From contig JAZLIS010000094.1 in assembly GCA_045617505.1 (NCBI GenBank), positions 1-64,000 on the forward strand: a stretch of DNA of 64,000 bases. Reading direction: 5' to 3'. The notes below the pieces were generated by a model, which did not search any database, was not told the DNA's origin, and worked only from the letters and a program-made list of their open reading frames with translations. The stretch's first letter is position 1, and the number at the start of each line of letters is the position of its first letter. This DNA is from Cacconaster sp045617505. Lineage in GTDB: Bacteria; Bacteroidota; Bacteroidia; Bacteroidales; UBA932. The position numbers were made by a program, and so were the translations under genes. Below are positions 44,651 to 55,100 of the stretch, piece by piece.

Positions 44651-45153
44651 TGCTTTCTAATTATTGGCATATTGAGAAGCCCCACAATAAGGCCGCATAG
44701 ATAACAATACAGATGCAGCCAGGCGTTGCAGACCGGGAATAAGAAGCCTATTGCAATGTAGGCTATGATCCAAGCAGTGAAATATAGCTTCCTCTTGACA
44801 AGAAACGTGATTCTTCCGATTAACGCATAACATACACCGGAAGCCCCTATGGTCGGAGTGATTGAGTCATACAGAAATGACAGGCTATCAACAGGGAATG
44901 ATGCCGATATTATGAAGGCCCCGATTAGTGTCCAGATGGAGACAGGATACAGGAATATAATAGAAAGCAGGCACCATACGTTGAGCAATGCGTGAATGAA
45001 CGAGGAATGGACGAATGGATATGCAATGCGGTTCCAAAATCCACAGCCCTTGTAAATGCCTGTGCTTTCTGCCGGAAAATTGAAAAAACACAGTATGATG
45101 ATGACTGCTACATACAACAGTGCCGCAGCTTGCGCTTCCTTTCTTCGTACCAT
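44647..45153 (-). CDS. Rhomboid-like intramembrane serine protease, 168 aa
   Basis: A multi-pass membrane protein with about six hydrophobic segments. Residues 49-58 carry HSSFIHALLN (H-x4-H-x3-N), and GASG with Ser105 is followed by a run VCYALIG. A conserved His147 lies in the last hydrophobic segment (WLHLYCYLCGLIVG). Ser105 and His147 form the expected catalytic dyad. Rhomboids cut substrates inside the membrane; a target here is unknown. The gene sits between the large terminase (4-base overlap at its 3' end) and a 145-residue gene it overlaps by 46 bases. It is shorter than most bacterial rhomboids. Confidence 0.75.
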   Translation of the reverse strand: MVRRKEAQAAALLYVAVIIILCFFNFPAESTGIYKGCGFWNRIAYPFVHSSFIHALLNVWCLLSIIFLYPVSIWTLIGAFIISASFPVDSLSFLYDSITPTIGASGVCYALIGRITFLVKRKLYFTAWIIAYIAIGFLFPVCNAWLHLYCYLCGLIVGLLNMPIIRKQ

Positions 45154-45545
45154 TGCTTCTTGATTTTTGATATTATCACCTTGGCGGAACCCGGTGTAAG
45201 GTAAAATTTCGGAGCCGGGCCGCTCAAAACGTCAAAGACAAGGTCGTAGATGGAGGCGGTGGGGCGTGTCTTTTTCAGTTCGCACACACGCTTGTATATC
45301 TCAAAATACATTTCCCTCTTTGTCGGCCGCATCTTCTCCAACTTGTCCCCTTTGATGATGTTCCCTACAACAATAGTAGCCCTCTCTTCACTGACCCAGA
45401 ATCTTTTTGACGGCATATCGACCACACGGCGGTAGATTTCAGGGAGATAAACTTCCCTGGTTTGTGTGATCTGTTCTCGATAGGCACGCATTAAATCCCT
45501 ATTGCGTTCCTCTTCGTACTCGAAATATGCCCCTATGTTTTTCAC
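45108..45545 (-). CDS. Hypothetical protein, 145 aa
   Basis: A basic, helical protein starting MKNIGAYFEYEEERNRDLM, with a central segment PTKREMYFEIYKRVCELKK and a Lys/Arg-rich end. It is the first gene of the leftward terminase island, and its 3' end overlaps the rhomboid gene start by 46 bases. Function unknown; a DNA-binding packaging factor is possible. Confidence 0.65.
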   Translation of the reverse strand: MKNIGAYFEYEEERNRDLMRAYREQITQTREVYLPEIYRRVVDMPSKRFWVSEERATIVVGNIIKGDKLEKMRPTKREMYFEIYKRVCELKKTRPTASIYDLVFDVLSGPAPKFYLTPGSAKVIISKIKKQWYEERKRKLRHCCM

Positions 45546-45631
45546 ATTGCTGATAAAGAGTTATTTGCAAATTTAGACAAAATTTAGAGATGAAAGTTAA
45601 TAAATAAAAAAATCGCACATTTCAACTGCCT

Positions 45632-45639
45632 TATATTTG
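45632..45639 (+). promoter_or_regulatory. -7 box of the scaffold-capsid promoter
   Basis: TATATTTG fits the Bacteroides -7 consensus, 34 bases before the scaffold start codon, in an AT-rich gap of 127 bases between divergent genes. The extended string TATATTTGCTCC is shared with the small-terminase promoter. No clear -33 box. Confidence 0.5.
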
Positions 45640-45672
45640 CTCCTGGAGAATTGACAATAATTTCTACGTGCT

Positions 45673-46467
45673 ATGGCAGACAACAATAAAACAACCCAGC
45701 AGACGAAGCGCGAAATGGCGCTCCAGCGTCTGAAAGCCAAGAATCCCGAATCAAATTTCGAGGATGACGAAGCTATCTTTGGTCAGGTCAACGATGACTA
45801 TGACAACTACGAGAAGCAGATAGAAGATTACAAGGGACGCGAGAAGGCCTTTTCTGACCTCTTTTCAAGTGACCTGCGTGCTGCTCAGTTCCTTACCGAT
45901 TGGAGGCAGGGGCAGGATCCTACTGTAAGTCTTATTCGCAAATTCGGCCCTGAGTTCAAGGAAGCTCTTGACGATCCCGAGAAGCAAGAAGCGCTGGCGC
46001 AGGCCAACAAGGAATATGCTGAACAGGTGGCAAAGGAGAAAGGCTTTGTCGAGGAATATATGAAAAACATCGATGAGACTATCAGCCACATTGACAAACT
46101 CGAAGCGGATGGTACTTATCCGAAGGAGACCATTGATAAGGCAATGGAGCTGCTTCTTCTCATCGTAGCTGAGGGTTCACGTGGGAAATTCTCTCCCGAG
46201 ACAATTGATATGGCAGTCAAGGCGGTCAATCACGACATTGATGTAAACAATGCCAATGAGGACGGAGTCGTGAAAGGGCGTAATGACAAATATGAAGAGA
46301 GGCTGCGTAAGGAGAAGAAGGGAGACGGAACCCCTGCGCTTGCTGGTAAGAATGGCACTCAGAAGCAGAATACTGACAAGCAGCCGAATCTCGGTGCTCT
46401 CGGCAACTTCGGCGGCGGCAGTCAGAATATCTGGGAGCGCGGTGGAGAGAAGCGTATCAAACAGTAA
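45673..46467 (+). CDS. Scaffolding protein candidate, 264 aa
   Basis: An acidic, strongly helical protein immediately before the major capsid gene, the usual place and composition of a head scaffold. The N-terminus is helical (TKREMALQRLKAKNPES), the middle charged, and the last third Gly/Asn/Lys-rich and flexible. The C-terminus ends NIWERGGEKRIKQ, nearly the same peptide as in the HAD enzyme at 63 kb. In P22, the scaffold C-terminus binds coat protein, so this peptide may be the coat-binding site. Confidence 0.6.
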   Translation: MADNNKTTQQTKREMALQRLKAKNPESNFEDDEAIFGQVNDDYDNYEKQIEDYKGREKAFSDLFSSDLRAAQFLTDWRQGQDPTVSLIRKFGPEFKEALDDPEKQEALAQANKEYAEQVAKEKGFVEEYMKNIDETISHIDKLEADGTYPKETIDKAMELLLLIVAEGSRGKFSPETIDMAVKAVNHDIDVNNANEDGVVKGRNDKYEERLRKEKKGDGTPALAGKNGTQKQNTDKQPNLGALGNFGGGSQNIWERGGEKRIKQ

Positions 46468-46511
46468 CCATTTTCACTATTTCAATATTGTTTAATTAAA
46501 ATCAAACAGAA

Positions 46512-47984
46512 ATGAAGACATTCAAAAAGTTTGGAGGCATTCTGTTCTCCTTCTTCCTGACCCTCATCACGTTTACGCTGGGGGCATCTTCTGGCGTTAT
46601 GGTTGCTGATGCGAGCAACCTTCCTGACGCCGGTGTAACTTCTGCTGGCGAAGGCGGAACCGCTGGCATTGCAACTGAAACTCAGGGCCGCCAGGACGGT
46701 GACTCGGACTTCTACACCAAGGATATTGACCAGCGAATCACAAAGATTCGTCCTATGGCAACTCCTATTGACCAGATCAGCCGCTATGCGAAGGCTCAGC
46801 CGTCAAAGAGTTTCGAGGTCAAGTATTACTCTGTCGGCACACGTCCTATCAAGTGCACCCTGTCGAATGCCATTGAAGCGCAGGATTCAGGTGCAAGTGT
46901 TGAGTTGACCGTTGATGATTCCAATATGTTCACCCTTGACGATACTATCCGTGTCGTTGGCGTGAAGGGAACCTACGATGACAAGGGCGTTGCTTATGAT
47001 CCGGACGATGAGAACACCCCTGACCTTGTGCTCTGCGTCTGCGGCCGTAACGATTCTACCTCTATGCCTGTTGTCTATGCTGTCAACGGAAACAAGGATG
47101 CTAATGGACAGACAATCTACGTTCCTGCCATTCCTGCCGGTACTACCCTCGTGCGTATGGGCAAAGCCTGCGGCGAACTTGATGTTCAGACCGGTCGCTT
47201 CAATAACATTCCGACTGCTGAGGTTCAGTATTGCCAGAACTTTATGATTCAGGTTGAGCAGTCAACCTTCGATAAGATTGCGGACAAGGAGGTTGAATGG
47301 AACTTCTCTGACATTGAGGAAGATGGCATCTATGATATGCGTCTTGCGCAGGAGAATACATATCTCTTCGGCGTTAAGAACGTCATCCATCACCCTACAA
47401 AGAACGGAATGGCCACCTGGTTCACGGGCGGTATCTGGTATATGGCCGGAAAGGACATCGAGGTTGGAGAATGGGACGCTGACAAGCAGTGCGCTGTAAT
47501 CTCTGATGAGAATCTTGTTGACATCACCAAGGACCTCTTTGTTGGCACAGGCATTGGCAATAAGCGCAAGATTCTTCTCTGCGGCTCTGATATGCTCTCT
47601 GCCTTCTCCAAGATCAAGAGCGACAAGTTCCGTCTCAAAGATACTGTTGAGGTATGGAATCTCAAGTTCAAGAGCTGGGATACCGACTTCGGCGAGGTGC
47701 TTACTATCCATCACGAGCTGTTCGATGCGAACGGTATGTCTGATTGTGGCTTCGCAATGGATCCTGAATACCTCACCAAGAAAACCCATATCTCCTGGTC
47801 TCGCAATATACTTGACCTCAAGAAGGCTGGTGTGCGCAGGACTGATGCAGTCGTTATTCAGGAGGTGGCTTGTCTTTACCTGCGTTATGCAAAGGCTCAC
47901 GCTCGTATGCGACTGGCCAAGGCTCCTGCAGCAGACAGTGGCTCTGGTTCCGGCAGCGGTTCCGGCAGCGGTTCAGGTGCATAA
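46512..47984 (+). CDS. Major capsid protein candidate, 490 aa
   Basis: The protein follows the scaffold candidate by 44 AT-rich bases. From about residue 50 the sequence (QRITKIRPMATPIDQISRY) and later alternating strand patterns suit a coat protein with an HK97-type fold. The first 29 residues are hydrophobic (FGGILFSFFLTLITFTLG) and look like a signal peptide, which is odd for a capsid protein and may be removed. The C-terminus is a Ser-Gly repeat (SGSGSGSGSGA). The start at 46512 is supported by the intergenic gap; an internal Met at residue 30 is an alternative. Confidence 0.7.
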   Translation: MKTFKKFGGILFSFFLTLITFTLGASSGVMVADASNLPDAGVTSAGEGGTAGIATETQGRQDGDSDFYTKDIDQRITKIRPMATPIDQISRYAKAQPSKSFEVKYYSVGTRPIKCTLSNAIEAQDSGASVELTVDDSNMFTLDDTIRVVGVKGTYDDKGVAYDPDDENTPDLVLCVCGRNDSTSMPVVYAVNGNKDANGQTIYVPAIPAGTTLVRMGKACGELDVQTGRFNNIPTAEVQYCQNFMIQVEQSTFDKIADKEVEWNFSDIEEDGIYDMRLAQENTYLFGVKNVIHHPTKNGMATWFTGGIWYMAGKDIEVGEWDADKQCAVISDENLVDITKDLFVGTGIGNKRKILLCGSDMLSAFSKIKSDKFRLKDTVEVWNLKFKSWDTDFGEVLTIHHELFDANGMSDCGFAMDPEYLTKKTHISWSRNILDLKKAGVRRTDAVVIQEVACLYLRYAKAHARMRLAKAPAADSGSGSGSGSGSGSGA

Positions 47985-48008
47985 TCCAACCGATAAAAGC
48001 TAAACCGT

Positions 48009-48042
48009 GCAGGGCGGGCAAGACGGCCCGTCCTGCTTTTTT
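48009..48042 (+). terminator. Terminator after the capsid gene
   Basis: A strong stem (GCAGGGCGGGC with GGCCCGTCCTGC, one mismatch) with 5-base loop AAGAC is followed by six T residues. It would end most transcription after the capsid gene and set its ratio to the tail genes. Confidence 0.85.
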
Positions 48043-48056
48043 ATATTATCAACATT

Positions 48057-48461
48057 ATGAATATGAAAAAGTACAAAGCAAAAACAGACATCCACATCAG
48101 CGTAGTGCTGAAAAGTGGTAAGAGCGCTCACATAACCTTTGCCTCGCAGACGGGTGGGGGCAGCGTGTATTACACGGACAACAAGGAGATTCAGGAGGCA
48201 ATCAAGAAGCATCCTAAATTCGGAAAGCTCTTCAAGGAAGTCGCAGTAGAGGAGCCAAAACCAAAGGTGGAGAAGAATGATGCGAAAAAAAAGTCCAAGG
48301 CCAGCAAGAAGGCCGAGTTGAAGAAAGTGTCCGTGACCGACCTCGATAGCGCAAAAGACTATTTGAGCGAAAAGTTTGACGTCAGTCGCACCAAGCTAAA
48401 GAGCGAGAAGGAAATCAAGGCGGAAGCCAAGAAACACGGAATCGAATTCGAGGGAATCTAA
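48057..48461 (+). CDS. Lys-rich hypothetical protein, 134 aa
   Basis: The N-terminal 70 residues form a small strand-rich domain (KTDIHISVVLKSGKSAHIT). A Lys/Ala linker follows (KKSKASKKAELKK), then a short helical C-terminal part (DYLSEKFDVSRTKLKSEKE). It lies between the capsid terminator and the head-tail connector candidate. It may be a head decoration or adaptor protein; the family is not recognised. Confidence 0.65.
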   Translation: MNMKKYKAKTDIHISVVLKSGKSAHITFASQTGGGSVYYTDNKEIQEAIKKHPKFGKLFKEVAVEEPKPKVEKNDAKKKSKASKKAELKKVSVTDLDSAKDYLSEKFDVSRTKLKSEKEIKAEAKKHGIEFEGI

Positions 48462-48467
48462 TCTGCT

Positions 48468-49112
48468 ATGTTGTTCGCTATTGATACTCTTAAACGTGAG
48501 ATCCGCATTGCTCTTGACCAGAACAATGTGAGCGCACAATTATTCAACCTGGATGATGTTGATACCCTGTCTCTTGAAGAAATTATAGAGAGCAAAATCG
48601 CAGATGCTGCACGAATCGTCGAGAACAATGCTCCGGCATATCTTCTCGATTCAGGGAAAGCCTTTGCGGACAGTATCGAGTGGGAAAGTACGGTCGGAAT
48701 AGGCGCAGGACGCATATTGCTTCCTGATGACTTCCTCCGGCTCGTTTGTTTCCAGATGAGCGATTGGTCAAGAGCGGTTTCGGTTGCCATTGATGAAAAT
48801 GACCCTTTGTATCAGCGGCAGTCAAGCCGCTTCGCTGGTGTAAGGGGCAATCCCCAGCGGCCGGTTGTCGCTATCACGGGTCAGCCAGGTGGACTTGTGC
48901 TTGAATTCTTCTCCTGCTCTGCCGGCAGGAATGTATATGTAAAACAGGCAAGATACATTGCTATTCCGGTTGTTGAGGAAGGACAGATAGACATTTGCGA
49001 GAAGCTGAAACCGTCTGTTGTCTATTATGCTGCCTACCTCGTTGCCGCAAGCATCAATGACGGCACCCTTGCCCAGAATCTTTTGAACATCAGTAATGAA
49101 CTAATGAAATGA
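48468..49112 (+). CDS. Head-tail connector candidate, 214 aa
   Basis: A helical N-terminal region (DTLKREIRIALDQNNVSAQ, then EEIIESKIADAARIVENN) is followed by strand-rich parts and a helical C-terminus, the shape of connector adaptors such as P22 gp4. Its place between head genes and the tail fibre supports this. It overlaps the fibre start by 4 bases (ATGA), so both are translated together. Confidence 0.6.
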   Translation: MLFAIDTLKREIRIALDQNNVSAQLFNLDDVDTLSLEEIIESKIADAARIVENNAPAYLLDSGKAFADSIEWESTVGIGAGRILLPDDFLRLVCFQMSDWSRAVSVAIDENDPLYQRQSSRFAGVRGNPQRPVVAITGQPGGLVLEFFSCSAGRNVYVKQARYIAIPVVEEGQIDICEKLKPSVVYYAAYLVAASINDGTLAQNLLNISNELMK

Positions 49113-52100
49113 TTGACATTAACAACTTAGGCACATTTGCATCAGTAGATGCGTTGTGGGCCGCGCACCCTGAAGGCGGACACGAAGGTGACTATGCTAC
49201 GGTTGATGGGGTCAAGTACCAATGGAATAAATACGATCGTATTTGGGAAAATGCCTCAACAACCACGCAGAGCACAGCCCGGCAGACGCAAACCTTTGGC
49301 GGTGATGTGGTCATAAACAACAATCTTACGGTTGGCAATCGTCTCAAGGTGAACGGCCTTATTCAGGCAAAAGGTATCAAGCAACCGAACAGAGGTCTAT
49401 TCTTGACAATAACTGAACTGCGTGCTGCATATCCTTCTCCGGAGATTGGCGATTGGGCAACTGTCGGCAACACCGTCCCTGCTGAAGTTTGGGTTTGCCA
49501 GACTCCGGGAATTTGGACTGACACAGGACAGACGGGAGGAATAGACGCGATGGACTTCTCTGAAATAGACGCATTGCAGACAGCTGTTTCTCTCCTTGAA
49601 TCTGCGCTGGATACTTTGATGGAAGGCGATGTTTCAAGTGCCATTGACAATTTCAATGAAGTCATAGACTTCTTGTCTGGAGTTGAGGATGATGAATCGC
49701 TCGTTTCACTGTTGACAAACCTTGAAAACAAGGACACTCAATTGACGAATGCGATAGCTGCAGTAAACACCATCCTTGCTGACGGATTCCGCTTGCGTGG
49801 GCTTGCCAATACCGCAACCAATCCGGGAACGCCTTCGGGAAGGGTTGCATACATTGTCACCTCCGCAGGCTCGTATTCAAATTTCCTCGTATCTGCAAAT
49901 ACCCCGGCAACGGTGGCGGATAATGAGATTGCTCTGTTGATGTGGGCCGGTGGCACATATTGGACCAAGGTCACACTTGATATTGCGAAGAAGTCAGTAA
50001 TCAATGCCGTTATTGATGAGCTGGATGACACCATTTCTGCTCTACAGACATCTATCGGCACAACAATTCAGGCGCTTGCATCGAGGGTGACGGCATTGGA
50101 GAACCCGAAAAGCATATACAATCCAACGATTGAGGCTCCGCTGACACAGGGTTACTATTCCCTTTATGATCAGGACAATGCGAATTCCTCGGCGCTCAAT
50201 GTAGCCAAGAGCAACAACAAAGCGGTACTTGGCCTGATTATCTCGTTTATGAGCGAGGCCGGCAAATGGAAAACGTATCAATATGTAGGCTCTGACGTAG
50301 AGAACACAAATTGGTTCAACACCGAGAATTGGAAAGACTTTGGTGCACAGGAGCCGGGATCCGAAAATTATATCATCATAGAAAGCGTTGTCGGCGCTCC
50401 GTCCGGAGGTTCCTTCTACACTCTTGAAACTGCGATACAGGCTCTTATCACTTTCCAGAACAACTCGGGAATATCGTATGCGAAGAAGGGCCTTATCATC
50501 GGTTATGTCGTTGCGGAGAATCAGATGGAGACAAAGCAGTTCCAGGGAGAGATTTCCGATTTCAACGAACCTTCGCTGTGGAAAGACTTTGGTGGCGGTG
50601 GCAGTCAGGTAGAAACGAGCGACAGACCGGTGGCTGATGGCGAGGATGCTTTCTCCACAGGTGGCGCATACGAGTTGATACCTACCGGCATAGAAGAGAT
50701 AGAATCAGAACGCACCGATAGTTCGTTGAAGATTCATCTTATCAATGCCGCAGGGGACGAAATCGGAGATCCTGTTACGATTCCGACCGGCACAGGCGGT
50801 GGCGGTGGTGGCAGCGGTGCGAAAATCGTATCCGTCAACTTTGAACATTCTCCGTTCTATGCCGCTGCTGGGGGTTCGTTCCTTCTGAAAGCAGCAATAC
50901 GTTCCGTAGTCACGCAGGGGTCGGATACGACATCCGAGACAATTGAATCTATCACAATTACGGACAGAGACACAAATCAGGTGTTGTATTCAAACCGTGC
51001 GGTAAACCAGCCGAGCAGTGATGATTCCGAGGACTATTCATTCCAATTTGACCTGAGCAGTTTCTTCCTCGAAGCTGGATCTCGCAGGCTACGTCTTACG
51101 GCCACAGATACGGCAGGCGATACAGGAAGCCGCACAATTACCGTTGTGGCAGTGGATGTAACCGTTCAGACCCCGGATTCGCTCAATGCCAACTATGTGT
51201 TGACAACGGATGCGAGCAAGTCCATTTCATTGTATAAGTTCCCGAATAACCAGAGCGACCAGGGTATTCGCGCAACAGTGAAGATTCTGATAAGCGGTGT
51301 TTGGAAAACACTTGGAACGGCGGTTGTCCACGATACCTACACTCATAATATCACCGTAAATCCGAATAATGTTGCTGGAGCTGCACTTACACACGGAAGC
51401 TACCTTTTGAAGATTCAGGGAGAAGATGTCGCGTCCGGCACCCTCGGCAATATCATCTATTCTTCGCTTATGGTTGTGAATCCTCAGTCCAACGTTCCTG
51501 TTGTGGCTATCAGATACAATGACCAGAACGACGGAGAGGTGAAACTGTATGAGACGGTAAAGATTGATGTGGCTGTTTATAACAATTCCTCTGCACCGGT
51601 TTCTGTAACATTGAAAAGGAATTCAGCCGTTGTTTCTTCATTTGAGGCGAACAAGAGCCGTACATACTCGATTAACCAGCAGATTGCGGATGTCGCTTCT
51701 GATGGCACTGCTACATTGGTATATATCGCTTCTGCAGGCAATAACGCGCAGAGTGGGGCCATTACACTTTTGGTCCAGGGGAGTGCGATAGATGCGGCGC
51801 TCACGAGTGGGGCTGCCTATAATTTTGATTTCGCAACCAGGAGCAATCAGGAGGCGAGCCACGCAATCGAAAGCGGAGATTTCAGCATTGTCCTCAACGG
51901 TGTGAACTGGTCATCCAATGGCTTTGCCAATTACCTTGGCCAGACGGCGCTTCGTGTTGCGGAGAATGTGACGGGCGTACTTAATCACGCGCCATTCGCA
52001 AATTCTGCCATTGAGAATACCGGTATGGCCATTCAGTTTGCCTTCGCTACCAATCATATAGCTGATGACAGCGCGAAGTTGCTTGAATGCTATGACCCGA

Positions 52101-55100
52101 ATAATGGCGCCGGATTCTACATCACAGGAAAAAAGATTGCCATATTCTGCAAGAACGGTGTTGACAATCTCGTTGAGAGATCATATCCGAATGGTGAGAT
52201 TGTGACGGTCGGCATTGTAGTGGAGCCTGGAGACATCTTTATCGGAAGAAACGGCACTCGTTATTCGATGATGAAGTTATTCATCAACGGTGAGGAAGCC
52301 GGATGCCTTGGCTATGTCCCGGGAGGAAGCAATCTTTACCAGGCCCGAAACATCACGTTCAACGGACAACAGGGAGACTTCTACCTGTATTGGATTATTG
52401 GCTGGAACAACTATGTCGAATGGCAACAGGCGTTCTACAATTATCTCGTAAAGGTGAAGAACACTCCGGTAATGGTTGCCGAATACGATTTTGAAAACGT
52501 GTTCCCCGGCTCCACGATCAACGGACCGTCCGCTTCCGAGTTGCTCGCGAAGGGTATGCCTTATCTCGTTGAGGCCCCTTATAATGGCAGTGATGTGAAG
52601 GCTCTCGACAATACAACCTCGACAAGTCAGAAGAATTACATCACCCTGTATTATTATGATCCTGAAAAACCTTGGCGCAGTTTTGTTGCGACAGATGTGC
52701 AGCGAAGGAATCAGGGCACAACTTCCGCAAAGCGTCCTATCAAAAATGCGCGGTATTATCTTGCAAAAAGCAAAGGTTCGGGAAAGAACACCACAGTAAC
52801 GCCTTTGTATCCGGATTATGACAATGAAGATGCGTTGTTGACGTACCAGCTTTTCGCCCTTAACAAGGTGAGGGTTGGAGACAACACTATCCCGGTTGAC
52901 ATAATCACCGTCAAGGTGGACTATTCGGATAGCTCAAATGCCAATGACTGCGGTGCTTGCAATATGATGAACGCAACGTACAGGATGCTCGGAGCCAATT
53001 ATCTCACACCGGCGCAGCGTTTCTTCAATGGGCATTGGGATAGTGGTGATGTGCATCTGACGGGACTTCAACTCAATCACTCTACGGCCAATCATCCGAT
53101 TGCTATGTACCGGAGCGAGACGGGTACACTTTCAGACCTCGTTTTCTACGCGAAGGGAAATTGGAAGGAGGACAAGGGCGAGCAGTTGGCGCTCGGCTTC
53201 AACGATACTCCGGGATACAATCTCGGTTGCAAGAATTATGGAGATTTCGTTGAATTCTTCGGCCTCGAAGATGAAACGTTGATTCAGGTCAAGACCAGAT
53301 TCCTCTCCAACAATACTGTCAAGGACACAAGTAAGTTGTATCTTCTTTCTTTGTATTGCGGAAGTTCATACATCTTTATGAGATATGATGCTTCTGACGG
53401 ATGGTATGAGTCAACAGGCTCTATGCGGCAGGTCAACGGGCAATGGGTAGTGACCGGTGATGTCCTCAATCCTGTTGAGGGATTTGAACTCATTACCTAT
53501 CAGGGATTCGATTGGTTCCAGGGAGTTGACAGCGTTGAAACGATGATGGAAATGAAGGCCGACAAGTCATCCTGGGTGCAGAAACTTGTGGACGGCGGTG
53601 ATATCAGTGCGGACACATTCCCTGCGTGGACCTATTATTTCGAGTGTATGGTTGATAACGATCAGCTTGCCATTGACTATGCTCTTGGAAAGAAGGTTCC
53701 TTACAACCTGTATCGCTTCCTTCGCTTCTGTGATTCTTGTGATTACAGCAAAGTGACCGGATGGAAGACCATTTGGCAGCAGAACCTGTATAAGTATGCG
53801 AATCCGTATGCACTGTTCGCATACAATGCGTTCACCGACTATCTGGCAGCCGTTGACCAGCAGGCGAAGAATATGCAGCCTATGTGGTTCCTCGATGACG
53901 GTGGCACTGTCAACAATGGAGTCTATAACGATGAGAAGTATCTGCGAATGTATCCGAATAAGATATATGACGCTGACTCGCTTCTCGGAAAGGACAATGA
54001 CGGTGGAGCAACTGTTGATGCAGAAGTTGATCCGAACAAGCCTTCTGACCAAAGTACCGGATACGCAAATCCTTATGCTGGTTGGGGAAGCGTCCTTTGG
54101 AACAATATCTATCGTCAGCAGTCCGTCTATATTGATGCTGCCGGGAATGAGATTTCAATGAGGACTGTCGTAGCAGCGATGAGGATGGGACAGATAACTG
54201 TCGATGATTTGACATTGCGCCCGTTCTCTCCTGAAGGGGCAAAGCATTTCTTCGTTGACAGTATCTTGAAGAGGTGGCAGAAAACGGTTTCTTCCTTTGA
54301 CGGAGAAAAGAAGTTCATCAGTTTCACCGAGACGGCAGATGCCCTGTACTATTATGCCTTGCACGGGTTGCGTCTTACGGCAATTCCTGACTTTATCGAC
54401 AAGCGATTCAAGTTCCGCGATGGATTCTACCAGACAGGACTGTTCTTTGACGGTGTAGTCAGTGCGCGTGTCAATGCGGCGGCAGGTACGAAAATCACAA
54501 TCAAGGCTGCAAAGACAGGCTATTTCGGAATAGGCAATGATGCTTCCGGCAACTTGTCGGAGAGTTGTTATCTGGAGGCTGGAGAGGAATACGAGTTTAC
54601 AAACTTCTCACATCAGGAAGGTGCTCTTCTCTATATCTATCAGTGCAACCGAATGAGCGAACTCGACCTTTCTGAAATATCAATCTCTTCCGCATCGTTT
54701 GATGCACTTGAATTGATTGAGAAACTAAAGATAGGTTCAACTACTCATCAGAATCTCACGATAGGTGGCTATGCTCCGCTTACGTCTCTTCCTCTTGGTG
54801 AAATGCCGTTCCTGCAGGAACTTGATATTCGGAACACCCTTGTTTCGTCCGTAAACGCAAGCGGATGTCCTCGGTTGACGAAGGTATATGCGGAAGGCTC
54901 ACAGCTGTCAGCTTTCACGGCAGCAGAGACTTCTCCTATTGATACGCTGCACCTTCCTGCGACAGTGAGCGAACTTGTTTTCGTGAACCTCCCGAACCTC
55001 ACTTATCCGGGTGGATTGACAATGGCTGGCAAGTCGAATATCACGGCGCTGCGCATTGAAGGATGCCCGAATATCAAGAAGGATGAATTGCTGGCTGACA

